DNA of 16,581 nucleotides from SFDP01 sp051653625 (GTDB lineage Bacteria; Bacillota; Clostridia; Lachnospirales; Lachnospiraceae). A program made the position numbers and the translations under genes. Location of the stretch: positions 1 to 16,581 of the forward strand of contig JBOFWM010000055.1 in assembly GCA_051653625.1 (NCBI GenBank), written 5' to 3'. The notes below the pieces were generated by a model. The model was given only the letters and a program-made list of their open reading frames with translations. It was not told the DNA's origin and made no database searches. Shown here piece after piece: positions 1 through 6,225 of the stretch (positions within the stretch are counted from its first letter, which is position 1; each line of letters starts with the position of its first letter).

Positions 1-305
1 AAGAGCAGGAGTTGCTGTTGATGCAGAAGTATGAGGCGTATAGGGAAGTTGAGATAAGTCGGGAGGATTATGTTGCGGCTAAGGGCGTTGTAGATGGTAA
101 GGTTGTTGAGTTGAAGGAAAAGATCCAATTGTTGGAGGATCGCCTTGTCAAGGAGGATGCATTGGTTATTAAGGATATAACTACATTGGAGATAATGGGT
201 GGGTTTGTGAAAATTGAGAAGTTGGAGAGGGAATTGGTGGAAATATTGGTTGATGAGGTAGTTGTTGGGAAGAGAGAAGTAGAGGTAAAAACAAAATTGT
301 CATAA
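1..305 (+). CDS. Large serine recombinase, C-terminal part only (cut by window start)
   Basis: The frame is open to the left edge and stops at 303-305, so only about the last 100 residues are visible. They match the end of large serine recombinases (TnpX/TndX-like): a basic/acidic coiled-coil stretch around KVVELKEKIQLLEDRL, then the ending FVKIEKLERELVEILVDEVV followed by a short strand, resembling the usual 'LTRELVEALVDKI.VY...IEI' tail. The catalytic N-terminal resolvase domain and zinc ribbon would lie outside the window, so integrity cannot be judged. Codon use is rich in GTT, TTG, GGT and GAG, and visibly less AT-rich than the genes just downstream, so it may have a different origin from the adjacent XRE operon. 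Such enzymes integrate or excise mobile elements, and their genes usually lie near an element end. The assignment rests on pattern memory of the C-terminal region, not on catalytic residues. Confidence 0.6.
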   Translation, partial: EQELLLMQKYEAYREVEISREDYVAAKGVVDGKVVELKEKIQLLEDRLVKEDALVIKDITTLEIMGGFVKIEKLERELVEILVDEVVVGKREVEVKTKLS

Positions 306-323
306 AATTAATAAAAATAAGTG

Positions 324-352
324 TTGAAAATATGACAATAGCATATTATAAT
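324..352 (+). promoter_or_regulatory. Promoter of the XRE-ImmA-PIN operon
   Basis: The -35 TTGAAA (324-329) and -10 TATAAT (347-352) are separated by exactly 17 bases, giving a near-consensus vegetative promoter. It lies 39 bases upstream of the XRE start and downstream of the recombinase stop, so the operon is transcribed independently of the recombinase. Confidence 0.75.
329..347 (+). promoter_or_regulatory. Candidate XRE operator: dyad between -35 and -10
   Basis: AATATG (329-334) and CATATT (342-347) form a perfect 6-base inverted repeat with a 7-base spacer, filling the gap between the -35 and -10 elements. A further half-site AATATGA occurs at 364-370, in the same orientation as the one at 329-335. 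The position suits autorepression by the HTH protein encoded just downstream. In AT-rich DNA such dyads also arise by chance. Confidence 0.45.
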
Positions 353-391
353 AAATATAAGCAAATATGAAATCAAATAGGAGGGTTTAAT

Positions 392-730
392 ATGAACGAT
401 AGAAAGAATGTAAATCAAATATTAAAAACACTAAGAAAAAACAGTAAGATAACTCAAGAACAGATGGCAGATTATTTGAAGGTTGATCAAAGTTTAATTG
501 CAAAATTAGAAAATGGAACAAGAAATCTCAATATCGAATTAATAGAAAAGATTTGTAATTTATTTGGATGTACAGAAGAATATCTTTTTGGGGAAAGTGA
601 TGTTTTTATACCTCTTAATTTCGCATTTAGAGCAAATACTATAGATGCAGAAGATTTGGAAAGTATTGCAATGATGAATAAGATAGCAGCTAATATTAGA
701 TTTATGGATAGCATGGGAGAGGGGGATTAG
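392..730 (+). CDS. XRE-family HTH regulator
   Basis: This is a 112-residue protein with a Cro/C1-type helix-turn-helix at about residues 9-66. The segment ITQEQMADYLKVDQSLIAKL carries the recognition helix, followed by the typical 'ENGTRNLNIELIEKICNLFG' helices and the family ending EEYLFGE. About 45 further residues could hold the interaction or cleavage region for its partner. The start is an ATG preceded by AGGAGGG at good spacing. The next gene begins one base after its stop and encodes an ImmA/IrrE peptidase. Known XRE-ImmA pairs (for example ImmR/ImmA of ICEBs1) use the peptidase to destroy the repressor, so this protein is probably the repressor of its own operon and perhaps of a mobile element. 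The dyad in its promoter fits autoregulation. Confidence 0.88.
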   Translation: MNDRKNVNQILKTLRKNSKITQEQMADYLKVDQSLIAKLENGTRNLNIELIEKICNLFGCTEEYLFGESDVFIPLNFAFRANTIDAEDLESIAMMNKIAANIRFMDSMGEGD

Positions 731-731
731 A

Positions 732-1484
732 TTGAGAAGAGATATTGATATAAATTCAGATGCCTTAAAACTAAGAAAAGTGTTTGGAGAAGATGCATAT
801 TCGCCGTTAGATATATTCGCAAGTGTGAATGCATGGAAAGAAAAAAAAATAACAATTATTTATTATCCGCTATCATCGCGTATAAGTGGAATGTGTACTA
901 GGGTCAATCAAAATATTTTGATTTGTATTAATTCAGGCACATCATTGGGAAGGCAGAGATTTACGCTTGCGCATGAGCTATATCATATATTATTTGAGAA
1001 TGAATTGAAAAATATTATATGCGAAATGAAAATGAATGGTGATAAAAGTGACTCTGAAAAAGAGGCGGATATGTTTGCATCCTATCTGTTAATGCCATAT
1101 GATGCGTTAAAGCAGTATAAAGAAAAAATAAGTGTGTGGACAATTGAAGAAATAATAAGTGCAGAACAGTTTTTCCAAATTAGCCATAATGCAATGTTAC
1201 TAAGGTTGTATAATGAGCAGTATATAAGCAAAGAGGAATTCGAAAAATATTTAACCATAGGCGTAACGAAAGAAGCAATAAGATTGGGGTATAGTGCGAA
1301 TTTGTATGAAAAATCGCCAGAAAATAAGCAATATTTTGCTACTGGAGAGTATATTAGAATGGTTGAAGAAATATCAGAAAAAGAAATGGTATCTAGTGGA
1401 AAAAGAGAAGAATTATTATTAGATGCGTTTAGAGCTGATATAGTGTATGGATTAAATGAAGTAGGGATGGACATATATGAATGA
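732..1484 (+). CDS. ImmA/IrrE-family zinc metallopeptidase
   Basis: This is a 250-residue protein of the COG2856 (ImmA/IrrE) family. The zinc-binding HEXXH is at H81-E82-L-Y-H85, inside FTLAHELYHILF. The third ligand is probably E111 in SEKEADMFASYLLMP, the second hallmark of the family. The C-terminal 120 residues are helical and fit no motif I know. Translation starts at a TTG with a G-rich ribosome binding site (GAGAGGGGG) six bases upstream. The gene starts one base after the XRE stop and overlaps the PIN gene by 8 bases, so the three are translationally linked. Family members cleave or inactivate a cognate XRE repressor in response to a signal such as DNA damage or cell-cell signalling. 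The specific trigger here is unknown. Confidence 0.85.
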   Translation: MRRDIDINSDALKLRKVFGEDAYSPLDIFASVNAWKEKKITIIYYPLSSRISGMCTRVNQNILICINSGTSLGRQRFTLAHELYHILFENELKNIICEMKMNGDKSDSEKEADMFASYLLMPYDALKQYKEKISVWTIEEIISAEQFFQISHNAMLLRLYNEQYISKEEFEKYLTIGVTKEAIRLGYSANLYEKSPENKQYFATGEYIRMVEEISEKEMVSSGKREELLLDAFRADIVYGLNEVGMDIYE

Positions 1485-2007
1485 AGATTTGTTTTTTGAT
1501 ACGGATTGTCTGTCAGCTTTTTTATGGATTAATAATACAAATATATTAGAAAAATTATATGGTGGAGACATTATAATACCATCTCCCGTATATAGCGAAC
1601 TTTCTAATCCGAGGATACCACATATAAAAAATAGAGCGGATATATTGATAAATAGTAATGTGGCAAGATTAAAGCAGATAGAAAGCGATACAGATGAGTA
1701 TGAGTTATATTGTAAATTGGTTAAAGGAACAAAAAATGATAAAGCAATTGGTAAGGGTGAAGCAGCAGGAATAGCATTAGCTAAAACATATAATGGAATA
1801 TTAGCAAGTAATAACTGGAAAGATATTGCTATTTATATTGAAAGATATAATTTAAAACATATAGATACAGGTAAAATACTTAAGGAAGCTTTGGAAAAAA
1901 AGATTATAACAGTAGATGAAGGTGATGATATCTGGAGAAATATGCTTGCAAGGAATAGACGATTACCTACAAGTACATTTGCACAATATTTGAAAGAATA
2001 CAAGTAA
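1477..2007 (+). CDS. PIN-domain protein (putative ribonuclease, third gene of XRE-ImmA operon)
   Basis: This is a 176-residue protein with the acidic-residue pattern of a PIN nuclease: D8 (or D10) in LFFDTDCLSAFLW at the first strand, E41 in PSPVYSELSNP, E95 in GKGEAAGIALA, and SNNWKD with N113 and D116, comparable to the 'TRNxxDF' segment of VapC proteins. The first 120 residues account for the fold. The last 50 form a helical tail ending in ARNRRLPTSTFAQYL that could bind RNA or a partner. Its start overlaps the end of the ImmA-like gene by 8 bases. VapC-type PIN proteins are Mg-dependent ribonucleases, usually held by an adjacent antitoxin. Here the neighbours are an XRE protein and a peptidase, so either could be the controlling component. 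Toxicity is inferred, not shown. Confidence 0.72.
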   Translation: MNEDLFFDTDCLSAFLWINNTNILEKLYGGDIIIPSPVYSELSNPRIPHIKNRADILINSNVARLKQIESDTDEYELYCKLVKGTKNDKAIGKGEAAGIALAKTYNGILASNNWKDIAIYIERYNLKHIDTGKILKEALEKKIITVDEGDDIWRNMLARNRRLPTSTFAQYLKEYK

Positions 2008-2041
2008 AATGATGTTATAAGGAAACTTTTAACATAAAGAA

Positions 2042-2064
2042 AACCAGACAAAATTAGTCTGGTT
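2042..2064. terminator. Hairpin after the PIN gene, possible terminator
   Basis: AACCAGAC (2042-2049) and GTCTGGTT (2057-2064) form a perfect 8-bp stem with a 7-base loop, 35 bases after the PIN stop. The + strand tail (CCCTAG) has no T run. The - strand tail (TTTCTTT) does, so terminator strength on the + strand is doubtful. Confidence 0.45.
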
Positions 2065-2085
2065 CCCTAGTCAAAAGATTACTCT

Positions 2086-2114
2086 TTGACATTTATACGC
2101 AAAATAAATATAAC
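2086..2114 (+). promoter_or_regulatory. Consensus promoter for the 21-residue peptide gene
   Basis: TTGACA (2086-2091) and TATAAC (2109-2114) are separated by 17 bases, with a perfect -35 and a one-mismatch -10. It is the strongest vegetative promoter in the window by consensus. GTCAAA (2070-2075) and TTTGAC (2085-2090) form an inverted repeat that ends inside the -35, a possible operator. Confidence 0.75.
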
Positions 2115-2125
2115 AAAGAGAAGAA

Positions 2126-2152
2126 TCTTTTGCAAGGAGAAATTGCAAAGGA
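2126..2152 (+). promoter_or_regulatory. Leader hairpin that sequesters the ribosome binding site
   Basis: Bases 2126-2135 can pair with 2143-2152 in a 10-bp stem with one G-T wobble and a 7-base loop, GGAGAAA. The 3' arm contains most of the AAAGGAGG ribosome binding site of the 21-codon gene at 2163, and the loop displays a second GGAG. Folding would hide the site, suggesting translational control by temperature, a protein or an RNA. The pairing is read directly from the bases; the regulatory role is inference. Confidence 0.5.
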
Positions 2153-2162
2153 GGAATAGTAT

Positions 2163-2228
2163 ATGGCAGTTCATAGCGGTGGAAAAGTTGGAAAAACATT
2201 AGCAAACCATAAAGCGGCAAAACATTAA
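2163..2228 (+). CDS. 21-residue basic small protein, function unknown
   Basis: This short frame encodes 21 residues, starting MAVHSGGKVGKT and ending ANHKAAKH. It is rich in Lys, His, Gly and Ala, with no acidic residue, no membrane segment and no cysteine, so it is unlike the hydrophobic type I toxins. Support for it being real: a near-perfect ribosome binding site (AAAGGAGG, 8 bases before ATG), a consensus promoter 49 bases upstream of the ATG, and a hairpin just after the stop. The composition suggests nucleic-acid or ribosome binding, but that is a guess. I have a vague impression of similar SGGKVG...LANHKA peptides in other Firmicutes and cannot confirm it. It lies between the PIN operon and a zinc-ribbon gene, and may be co-transcribed with the latter if the hairpin after it is leaky. 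Confidence 0.6.
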   Translation: MAVHSGGKVGKTLANHKAAKH

Positions 2229-2231
2229 AAA

Positions 2232-2255
2232 TATAGCGGGGGAGACTCCGCTATA
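2232..2255 (+). terminator. Hairpin after the small-peptide gene
   Basis: TATAGCGG (2232-2239) pairs perfectly with CCGCTATA (2248-2255) across an 8-base loop, three bases after the peptide stop. The downstream CTATTTAAA is only weakly T-rich, so it may be a partial terminator or an mRNA-stabilising end, letting some transcription reach the zinc-ribbon gene. Confidence 0.5.
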
Positions 2256-2276
2256 CTATTTAAATAAGGAGAAGCG

Positions 2277-2534
2277 ATGAAAGATATAAATAAAAAAATC
2301 AGTTTACTATGTAATACCTGTGGAAATGATCAGTTTTCAACTATTTATGAGACTATTGAGGATATGGAAAATGCACTAGATGATACAGAAATAAAATGTT
2401 CGGATTGTGGAAAAGTTTTAACCAAAATTCAATTGGTCGAAGAAAATGAATATTTAATCAATGCAAATATAGAGGATTTGAAAAAAGAGGCACTTAATAA
2501 ACTGGAAAAAGAATTGAAAAAAATTTTCAAGTAG
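2277..2534 (+). CDS. Small zinc-ribbon protein, function unknown
   Basis: This is an 85-residue protein with two CXXC knuckles, CNTC at residues 12-15 and CSDC at about 41-44, spaced as in a zinc ribbon that binds one zinc. The C-terminal third (IEDLKKEALNKLEKELKKIF) is a strongly charged amphipathic helix or short coiled coil. There is no signal peptide. AAGGAG sits five bases before the ATG, a good start. The small membrane protein begins 9 bases after its stop, so the two are probably co-translated. I do not recognise the family. Similar small ribbon proteins occur in phages and integrative elements, often as hypothetical proteins. A role in nucleic-acid or protein binding is plausible but unproven. 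Confidence 0.7.
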   Translation: MKDINKKISLLCNTCGNDQFSTIYETIEDMENALDDTEIKCSDCGKVLTKIQLVEENEYLINANIEDLKKEALNKLEKELKKIFK

Positions 2535-2543
2535 AGGTGTGAT

Positions 2544-2762
2544 ATGTGGGTAATTGTGAAGGAAGTGATAAAAGATTTTGTGAATTATGGATTGCCAATG
2601 ATTGCTATTGTTTTTTCTATCATATCACTTGTTCAAGCAAATAAGTCTAATAAGTTGCAGAATAGAGTTAATGAATTAGAAGAAAAAAATAAAATGTACG
2701 AATTAGAAGCGCATGTAAAAGAAAAAGAAAATGCAACAAAGGCATGTTTAAAATGCATTTAG
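2544..2762 (+). CDS. Small single-pass membrane protein with coiled coil
   Basis: This 72-residue protein has one predicted membrane helix at about residues 15-32 (YGLPMIAIVFSIISLVQA), followed by a Lys/Glu/Asn-rich coiled coil (about 33-60, KLQNRVNELEEKNK) and a short tail with two cysteines near the end (ACLKCI). By the positive-inside rule the charged C-terminal part is likely cytoplasmic, but the N-terminal part also carries lysines, so topology is uncertain. An AGAGGTG ribosome binding site lies just upstream. It forms a pair with the zinc-ribbon gene and is the last gene before a strong terminator. No family is recognised. The design (anchor plus coiled coil) resembles small accessory proteins of mobile elements; a single-helix toxin or immunity protein is also possible. 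Confidence 0.6.
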   Translation: MWVIVKEVIKDFVNYGLPMIAIVFSIISLVQANKSNKLQNRVNELEEKNKMYELEAHVKEKENATKACLKCI

Positions 2763-2789
2763 AACATAGTGTCCGAAGTGATATATATG

Positions 2790-2825
2790 ATTATTTTACA
2801 AAATAATAGAAGCAAAATCTTTGCT
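2790..2825 (+). repeat. Two adjacent short palindromes
   Basis: ATTATTTT (2790-2797) and AAAATAAT (2800-2807) form a perfect 18-base palindrome with a two-base centre. AGCAAA (2811-2816) and TTTGCT (2820-2825) form a second dyad with a three-base spacer. Both lie between the last accessory gene and the terminator, so three hairpins stand in a row. They could protect the 3' end of the mRNA or mark an old junction; AT-rich chance is also possible. Confidence 0.4.
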
Positions 2826-2833
2826 AGTAAAAG

Positions 2834-2881
2834 ACAAACACCCACTATCCTTAAAATATAGGATGGTGGGTATTTGTTTTT
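2834..2881 (+). terminator. Strong rho-independent terminator
   Basis: Bases 2834-2851 pair with 2860-2877 in an 18-position stem with one mismatch and one G-T wobble, with a core CCCAC/GTGGG and an 8-base loop, followed directly by TTTTT (2877-2881). It closes the accessory block and insulates the allantoate operon. Confidence 0.88.
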
Positions 2882-3061
2882 CTACAAATATTTTATAGTA
2901 AAAAAATTGATAATAAGCATTGTTTTTTATATGTTTGTGGTGCACAATAAAATGAATCATTATTATGCAAAGTGGACAATGCATATTGTTGAAAATAAAC
3001 GTATAATATAAGAAAACAAACGGACAATTATACATAATATACAAATGACAAGGAGGAAACT
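2882..3061 (+). promoter_or_regulatory. Control region of the allantoate operon
   Basis: This 180-base non-coding stretch holds two candidate promoters. One is TTGATA (2907-2912) with TATGTT (2930-2935), spacer 17. The other is a perfect TATAAT (3002-3007) without a good -35. In place of that -35 lies a dyad, ACAAT (2976-2980) and ATTGT (2985-2989), and the longer word GGACAAT recurs at 3022-3028. A further dyad, AATGA-A-TCATT, is at 2951-2961. A missing -35 replaced by a dyad is typical of activator-dependent promoters, and the operon encodes a PucR-type regulator. That the dyad is the PucR site is inference. Confidence 0.5.
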
Positions 3062-4288
3062 ATGCTTATTACTTGTGACAAAATTAAAGAAACACTGGAA
3101 TGGGCTTCATCTTTTGGCGCGAATGATACAGGAGGAATGACAAGGCTACTTTATACAAAAGAATGGCTAGACATACAAGTAGCACTTAAAGAAAAGTTTG
3201 AACAACTGGGAATGAAAGCAGAATTTGATGAAGTTGGAAATTTAAAAGGAACATTAGTAGGGATGAATGGAACAAAAGATACCATTGCTACAGGTTCTCA
3301 TGTGGATACGGTAGTAAATGGTGGAAGACTTGATGGGCAACTTGGAATTATCGGTGGCTATCTTGCAATTTCTGAGTTATTAGAAATGTATGGAAAACCA
3401 AAGAAAAATCTTGCTGTTTTTTCGATAGCGGAAGAAGAAGGAAGCAGATTTCCTACTGTATTTTGGGGAAGTAAAAATCTTTTTCATATTCAAAAAGAGG
3501 AAGAAGTAGAAGTCTTAGAAGATATAGAAGGGATTCGCTTTGTAGATGCAATGAACCAGTGTGGATTTTCTTTTCAAAAAACAAAAGAATCTCTTATGGA
3601 TGATGTAAAACAATTTGTGGAATTGCATATAGAACAAGGAAATACATTGGAAATGGAAGGGGAATCAGTAGGAGTTATTCATGGGATTGTAGGACAAAAA
3701 AGATATAATATACACTTAATAGGTGAAGCAAATCATGCCGGAACAACGCTGATGAAATATAGACGCGATGTAATACAAGTTTATGCACAGATTGTTTGTG
3801 AAGCTATTGCTAAAGCAAAAGCACTAGGAGATCCACTTGTACTTACATTTGGAAAAATCAATGTAAAACCAAATACAGTAAATGTGATTCCAGGAGAAGC
3901 GCTATTTACAATGGACTGTCGTCATACAGATAAAGAAATATTAAAATCTTTTACAGAAGAAATAGAAGAATTAATGAAGAAAGTGGCAAAAGAACAGGAA
4001 GTGGAAATCGATATAGAATGTTGGATGAATGAAGAACCAGTTCCAATGGCGGAAGATATGATTGAAACGATTAAAGAATCATGTAAAGAATTAAATCAAA
4101 AGTATAGAGTGATGCATAGTGGAGCGGGTCATGATTCACAAATTATTGCAAAATACATACCAACAGGTATGATCTTTGTGCCAAGTATAAAAGGAATAAG
4201 TCATAATCCGGCAGAAGAAACAAAATTATCAGATTTACAACAAGGAATAGAAGTATTAAAACAAACATTATATAAGTTAGCCTACTAG
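3062..4288 (+). CDS. allC: Allantoate amidohydrolase (M20 family)
   Basis: This 408-residue enzyme belongs to the allantoate amidohydrolase/N-carbamoyl-amino-acid hydrolase branch of M20 metallopeptidases. It hydrolyses allantoate to ureidoglycine, CO2 and ammonia in the cytoplasm. Metal ligands are visible: H80 in TGSHVDTV, D91 in GGRLDGQLG, E126 in IAEEEGSRF, H189 in ELHIEQG and H381 in ISHNPAEET. The small lid domain carries NHAGTT (H225) and RRD, which bind the substrate carboxylate. Length is normal and the start has AGGAGG five bases upstream. The sequence alone does not separate allantoate from other carbamoyl substrates, but the next genes (allE, allD, pucR) make allantoate very likely. 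It is the first gene of its operon. Confidence 0.9.
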   Translation: MLITCDKIKETLEWASSFGANDTGGMTRLLYTKEWLDIQVALKEKFEQLGMKAEFDEVGNLKGTLVGMNGTKDTIATGSHVDTVVNGGRLDGQLGIIGGYLAISELLEMYGKPKKNLAVFSIAEEEGSRFPTVFWGSKNLFHIQKEEEVEVLEDIEGIRFVDAMNQCGFSFQKTKESLMDDVKQFVELHIEQGNTLEMEGESVGVIHGIVGQKRYNIHLIGEANHAGTTLMKYRRDVIQVYAQIVCEAIAKAKALGDPLVLTFGKINVKPNTVNVIPGEALFTMDCRHTDKEILKSFTEEIEELMKKVAKEQEVEIDIECWMNEEPVPMAEDMIETIKESCKELNQKYRVMHSGAGHDSQIIAKYIPTGMIFVPSIKGISHNPAEETKLSDLQQGIEVLKQTLYKLAY

Positions 4289-4313
4289 ATAGAAAGGGGA
4301 ATGGTGAACAAAA

Positions 4314-5105
4314 ATGAGTTATTTAAATGGAATTACAGGATACAGAAAAGATATTTTAAACACGCGTTCTATCATAAAAAAAGATAATTATGCAGTACTT
4401 GAACCAGGTGGCCTTGTAAAAAATACGATTCCAGGATTTGAAAAGTGCGAAATTACGATTATGGCATCTCCAAAATTAGGTGCATCATTTGTGGATTACT
4501 TAGTGACAATAGAACCTAGTGGTGGAAACAAGCAAGGATTTGGAATGAATGGAGAAGAAATCTTTTTCTATATTTTTGAAGGAACGGTAAAAGTATGGAA
4601 TGAAGAAAAAGAAGAAGTTGTAACAGATGGAGGATATATTTTCTGTCCAGAAGGAACAAAATTATATTTTGAAAACATCGGAGAAAAAAAGGCAAAAGGA
4701 TTTCTATACAAAAGAATGTATGACAGAATAGAAGGATATGAAGCGCATACAATTATTGATAATATCAACAAGATAGATTGGACGCCTTATGAGGGGATGG
4801 AAGACGTTCTTGTAAAAGATTTTCTACCATCTGCACAAGACTTAGGATTTGACATGAATTTTCATATTTTAGCATTTAAACAAGGGGCATGTCATGGTTA
4901 TATAGAAACACATATACAAGAGCATGGTGCTTACATTTATTCGGGGGAAGGAATGTATGTACTTGATACGGATTGGGTACCGGTAAAAAAAGGAGATTAT
5001 TTATTTATGTCATCGTACTGCCCACAAGCAGCATATGGCATAGGGCGTGGGGAAATGTTTGCTTATATTTATTCAAAAGACTGTAACAGAGATGTAAAAT
5101 TATAG
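4314..5105 (+). CDS. allE: (S)-ureidoglycine aminohydrolase
   Basis: This is a 263-residue double-cupin protein, the YlbA/AllE type. It converts (S)-ureidoglycine, the product of AllC, to (S)-ureidoglycolate with release of ammonia, and so enforces stereospecificity. The C-terminal cupin has the metal-binding pattern E198-x-H200-x3-H204 ... Q238, with the same spacing as the manganese ligands of the plant enzyme. The N-terminal cupin (about residues 55-120) lacks this set and is structural. The N-terminal motif NYAVLEPGGLVKNTIPGFE is characteristic. The start has GGTGA six bases upstream, and it lies 25 bases after allC. Length is normal. The assignment is firm, since this bicupin has few close relatives outside the pathway. 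Confidence 0.92.
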   Translation: MSYLNGITGYRKDILNTRSIIKKDNYAVLEPGGLVKNTIPGFEKCEITIMASPKLGASFVDYLVTIEPSGGNKQGFGMNGEEIFFYIFEGTVKVWNEEKEEVVTDGGYIFCPEGTKLYFENIGEKKAKGFLYKRMYDRIEGYEAHTIIDNINKIDWTPYEGMEDVLVKDFLPSAQDLGFDMNFHILAFKQGACHGYIETHIQEHGAYIYSGEGMYVLDTDWVPVKKGDYLFMSSYCPQAAYGIGRGEMFAYIYSKDCNRDVKL

Positions 5106-5125
5106 AAAATAAAGGGGGATACAAG

Positions 5126-6178
5126 ATGAAATTACAACGACAAGAATTAAAGGATTTAATGAAAAATAAAATGATGAGAGCAGGGCTAAGTGAAGAGCAC
5201 GCGGAACAAACTGCGGAAATTCTTACATGGTCTCATGAAAGAGGGTATGCTTCACATGGTGCCGTTAGAGTAGAGTATTATAGTGAAAGAATTGCAAAGG
5301 GTGGGATTACAGTAAACCCAAACTTTACATGGAAAGAAACAGGACCATGTTCTGGAATCTTTGATGGAGACAATGGAATTGGGTATGTTGTTGCTACAGA
5401 AGGTATGAAAAAAGCAATGGAAATGGCCAAAAAGAATGGTGTTGCGATTGTGGGTATGAGTAATTTATCGCATAGTGGCTCTATTGGATATTATACTGAA
5501 ATGGCAGCTAAAGAAAACCTAGTGTCTATCACATTTTGTCAGTCAGATCCTATGGCAGTACCATATGGTGGAACCGAACCATACTATGGAACAAATCCTA
5601 TTTCTTTTGCAGCGCCTACTGCAGATGATCGAACCGTTGTTTTTGACATGGCAACAACAGTGCAAGCATGGGGAAAAATTTTAGATGTTCGCTCCAAAGG
5701 AGAATCTATTCCAGATGATTGGGCAGTAGATGAAAAAGGAATGCCAGTTACAGATCCATATTTAGTAAATGCACTCGTACCAATTGCAGGTGCAAAAGGA
5801 TATGGATTAATGATGATGGTCGATATTTTTTCAGGAGTATTATTAGGTGTGCCATTTGGAAAACATGTAAGTTCGATGTATCATGATTTATCAGAAGGCA
5901 GATGCTTAGGGCAAATGCACATTGTAATTGATCCGGAACGTTTTGTAGGATTAGATGCATTTAAGAAAAGTATGTCTCAAGTATGTGATGAACTTGGAGA
6001 AATGCCTGCCGCAGAAGGGTATGGAAAAGTGTATTATCCAGGAGAGAGAGCTGATTTAAGAAGAGAAAAGATGTATGCAACAGGAGGGATTGATGTTGTA
6101 GATGAACTTGTGGAATACTTAAGAGGTGATGCGATTCATTTTGATCGATATGATCATAAAAATAGATTTGCTGATTAA
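5126..6178 (+). CDS. allD: Ureidoglycolate dehydrogenase (NAD+)
   Basis: This is a 350-residue member of the LDH2/malate dehydrogenase-like (MDH2) oxidoreductase family, the size of E. coli AllD. It oxidises (S)-ureidoglycolate to oxalurate with NAD+. Active-site residues are in their expected places: S43-H44 in YASHGAVR, R48, Y52, and H116 in NLSHSGSIGYYTE, the catalytic acid/base. The cofactor region includes YGTNPISFAAPT and GAKGYGLMMMVDIFSGVLLG. The gene starts 20 bases after allE with a GGGGG-containing ribosome binding site. Relatives act on malate, lactate or 2,3-diketogulonate, so the assignment rests partly on the neighbours. Oxalurate would need a carbamoyltransferase to yield oxamate and carbamoyl phosphate; none is encoded in this window. 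Confidence 0.9.
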   Translation: MKLQRQELKDLMKNKMMRAGLSEEHAEQTAEILTWSHERGYASHGAVRVEYYSERIAKGGITVNPNFTWKETGPCSGIFDGDNGIGYVVATEGMKKAMEMAKKNGVAIVGMSNLSHSGSIGYYTEMAAKENLVSITFCQSDPMAVPYGGTEPYYGTNPISFAAPTADDRTVVFDMATTVQAWGKILDVRSKGESIPDDWAVDEKGMPVTDPYLVNALVPIAGAKGYGLMMMVDIFSGVLLGVPFGKHVSSMYHDLSEGRCLGQMHIVIDPERFVGLDAFKKSMSQVCDELGEMPAAEGYGKVYYPGERADLRREKMYATGGIDVVDELVEYLRGDAIHFDRYDHKNRFAD

Positions 6179-6225
6179 TTACAGAAAAGAATACATATGT
6201 TAAATTTGATTCTAAAGGGGTATGC

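Noticed and set aside
2796..3044. 82-residue frame on the - strand across the region upstream of allC
   Set aside because: It runs through the strong terminator, has no ribosome binding site and a composition dominated by AT-rich triplets; the region is better explained as terminator plus promoter.
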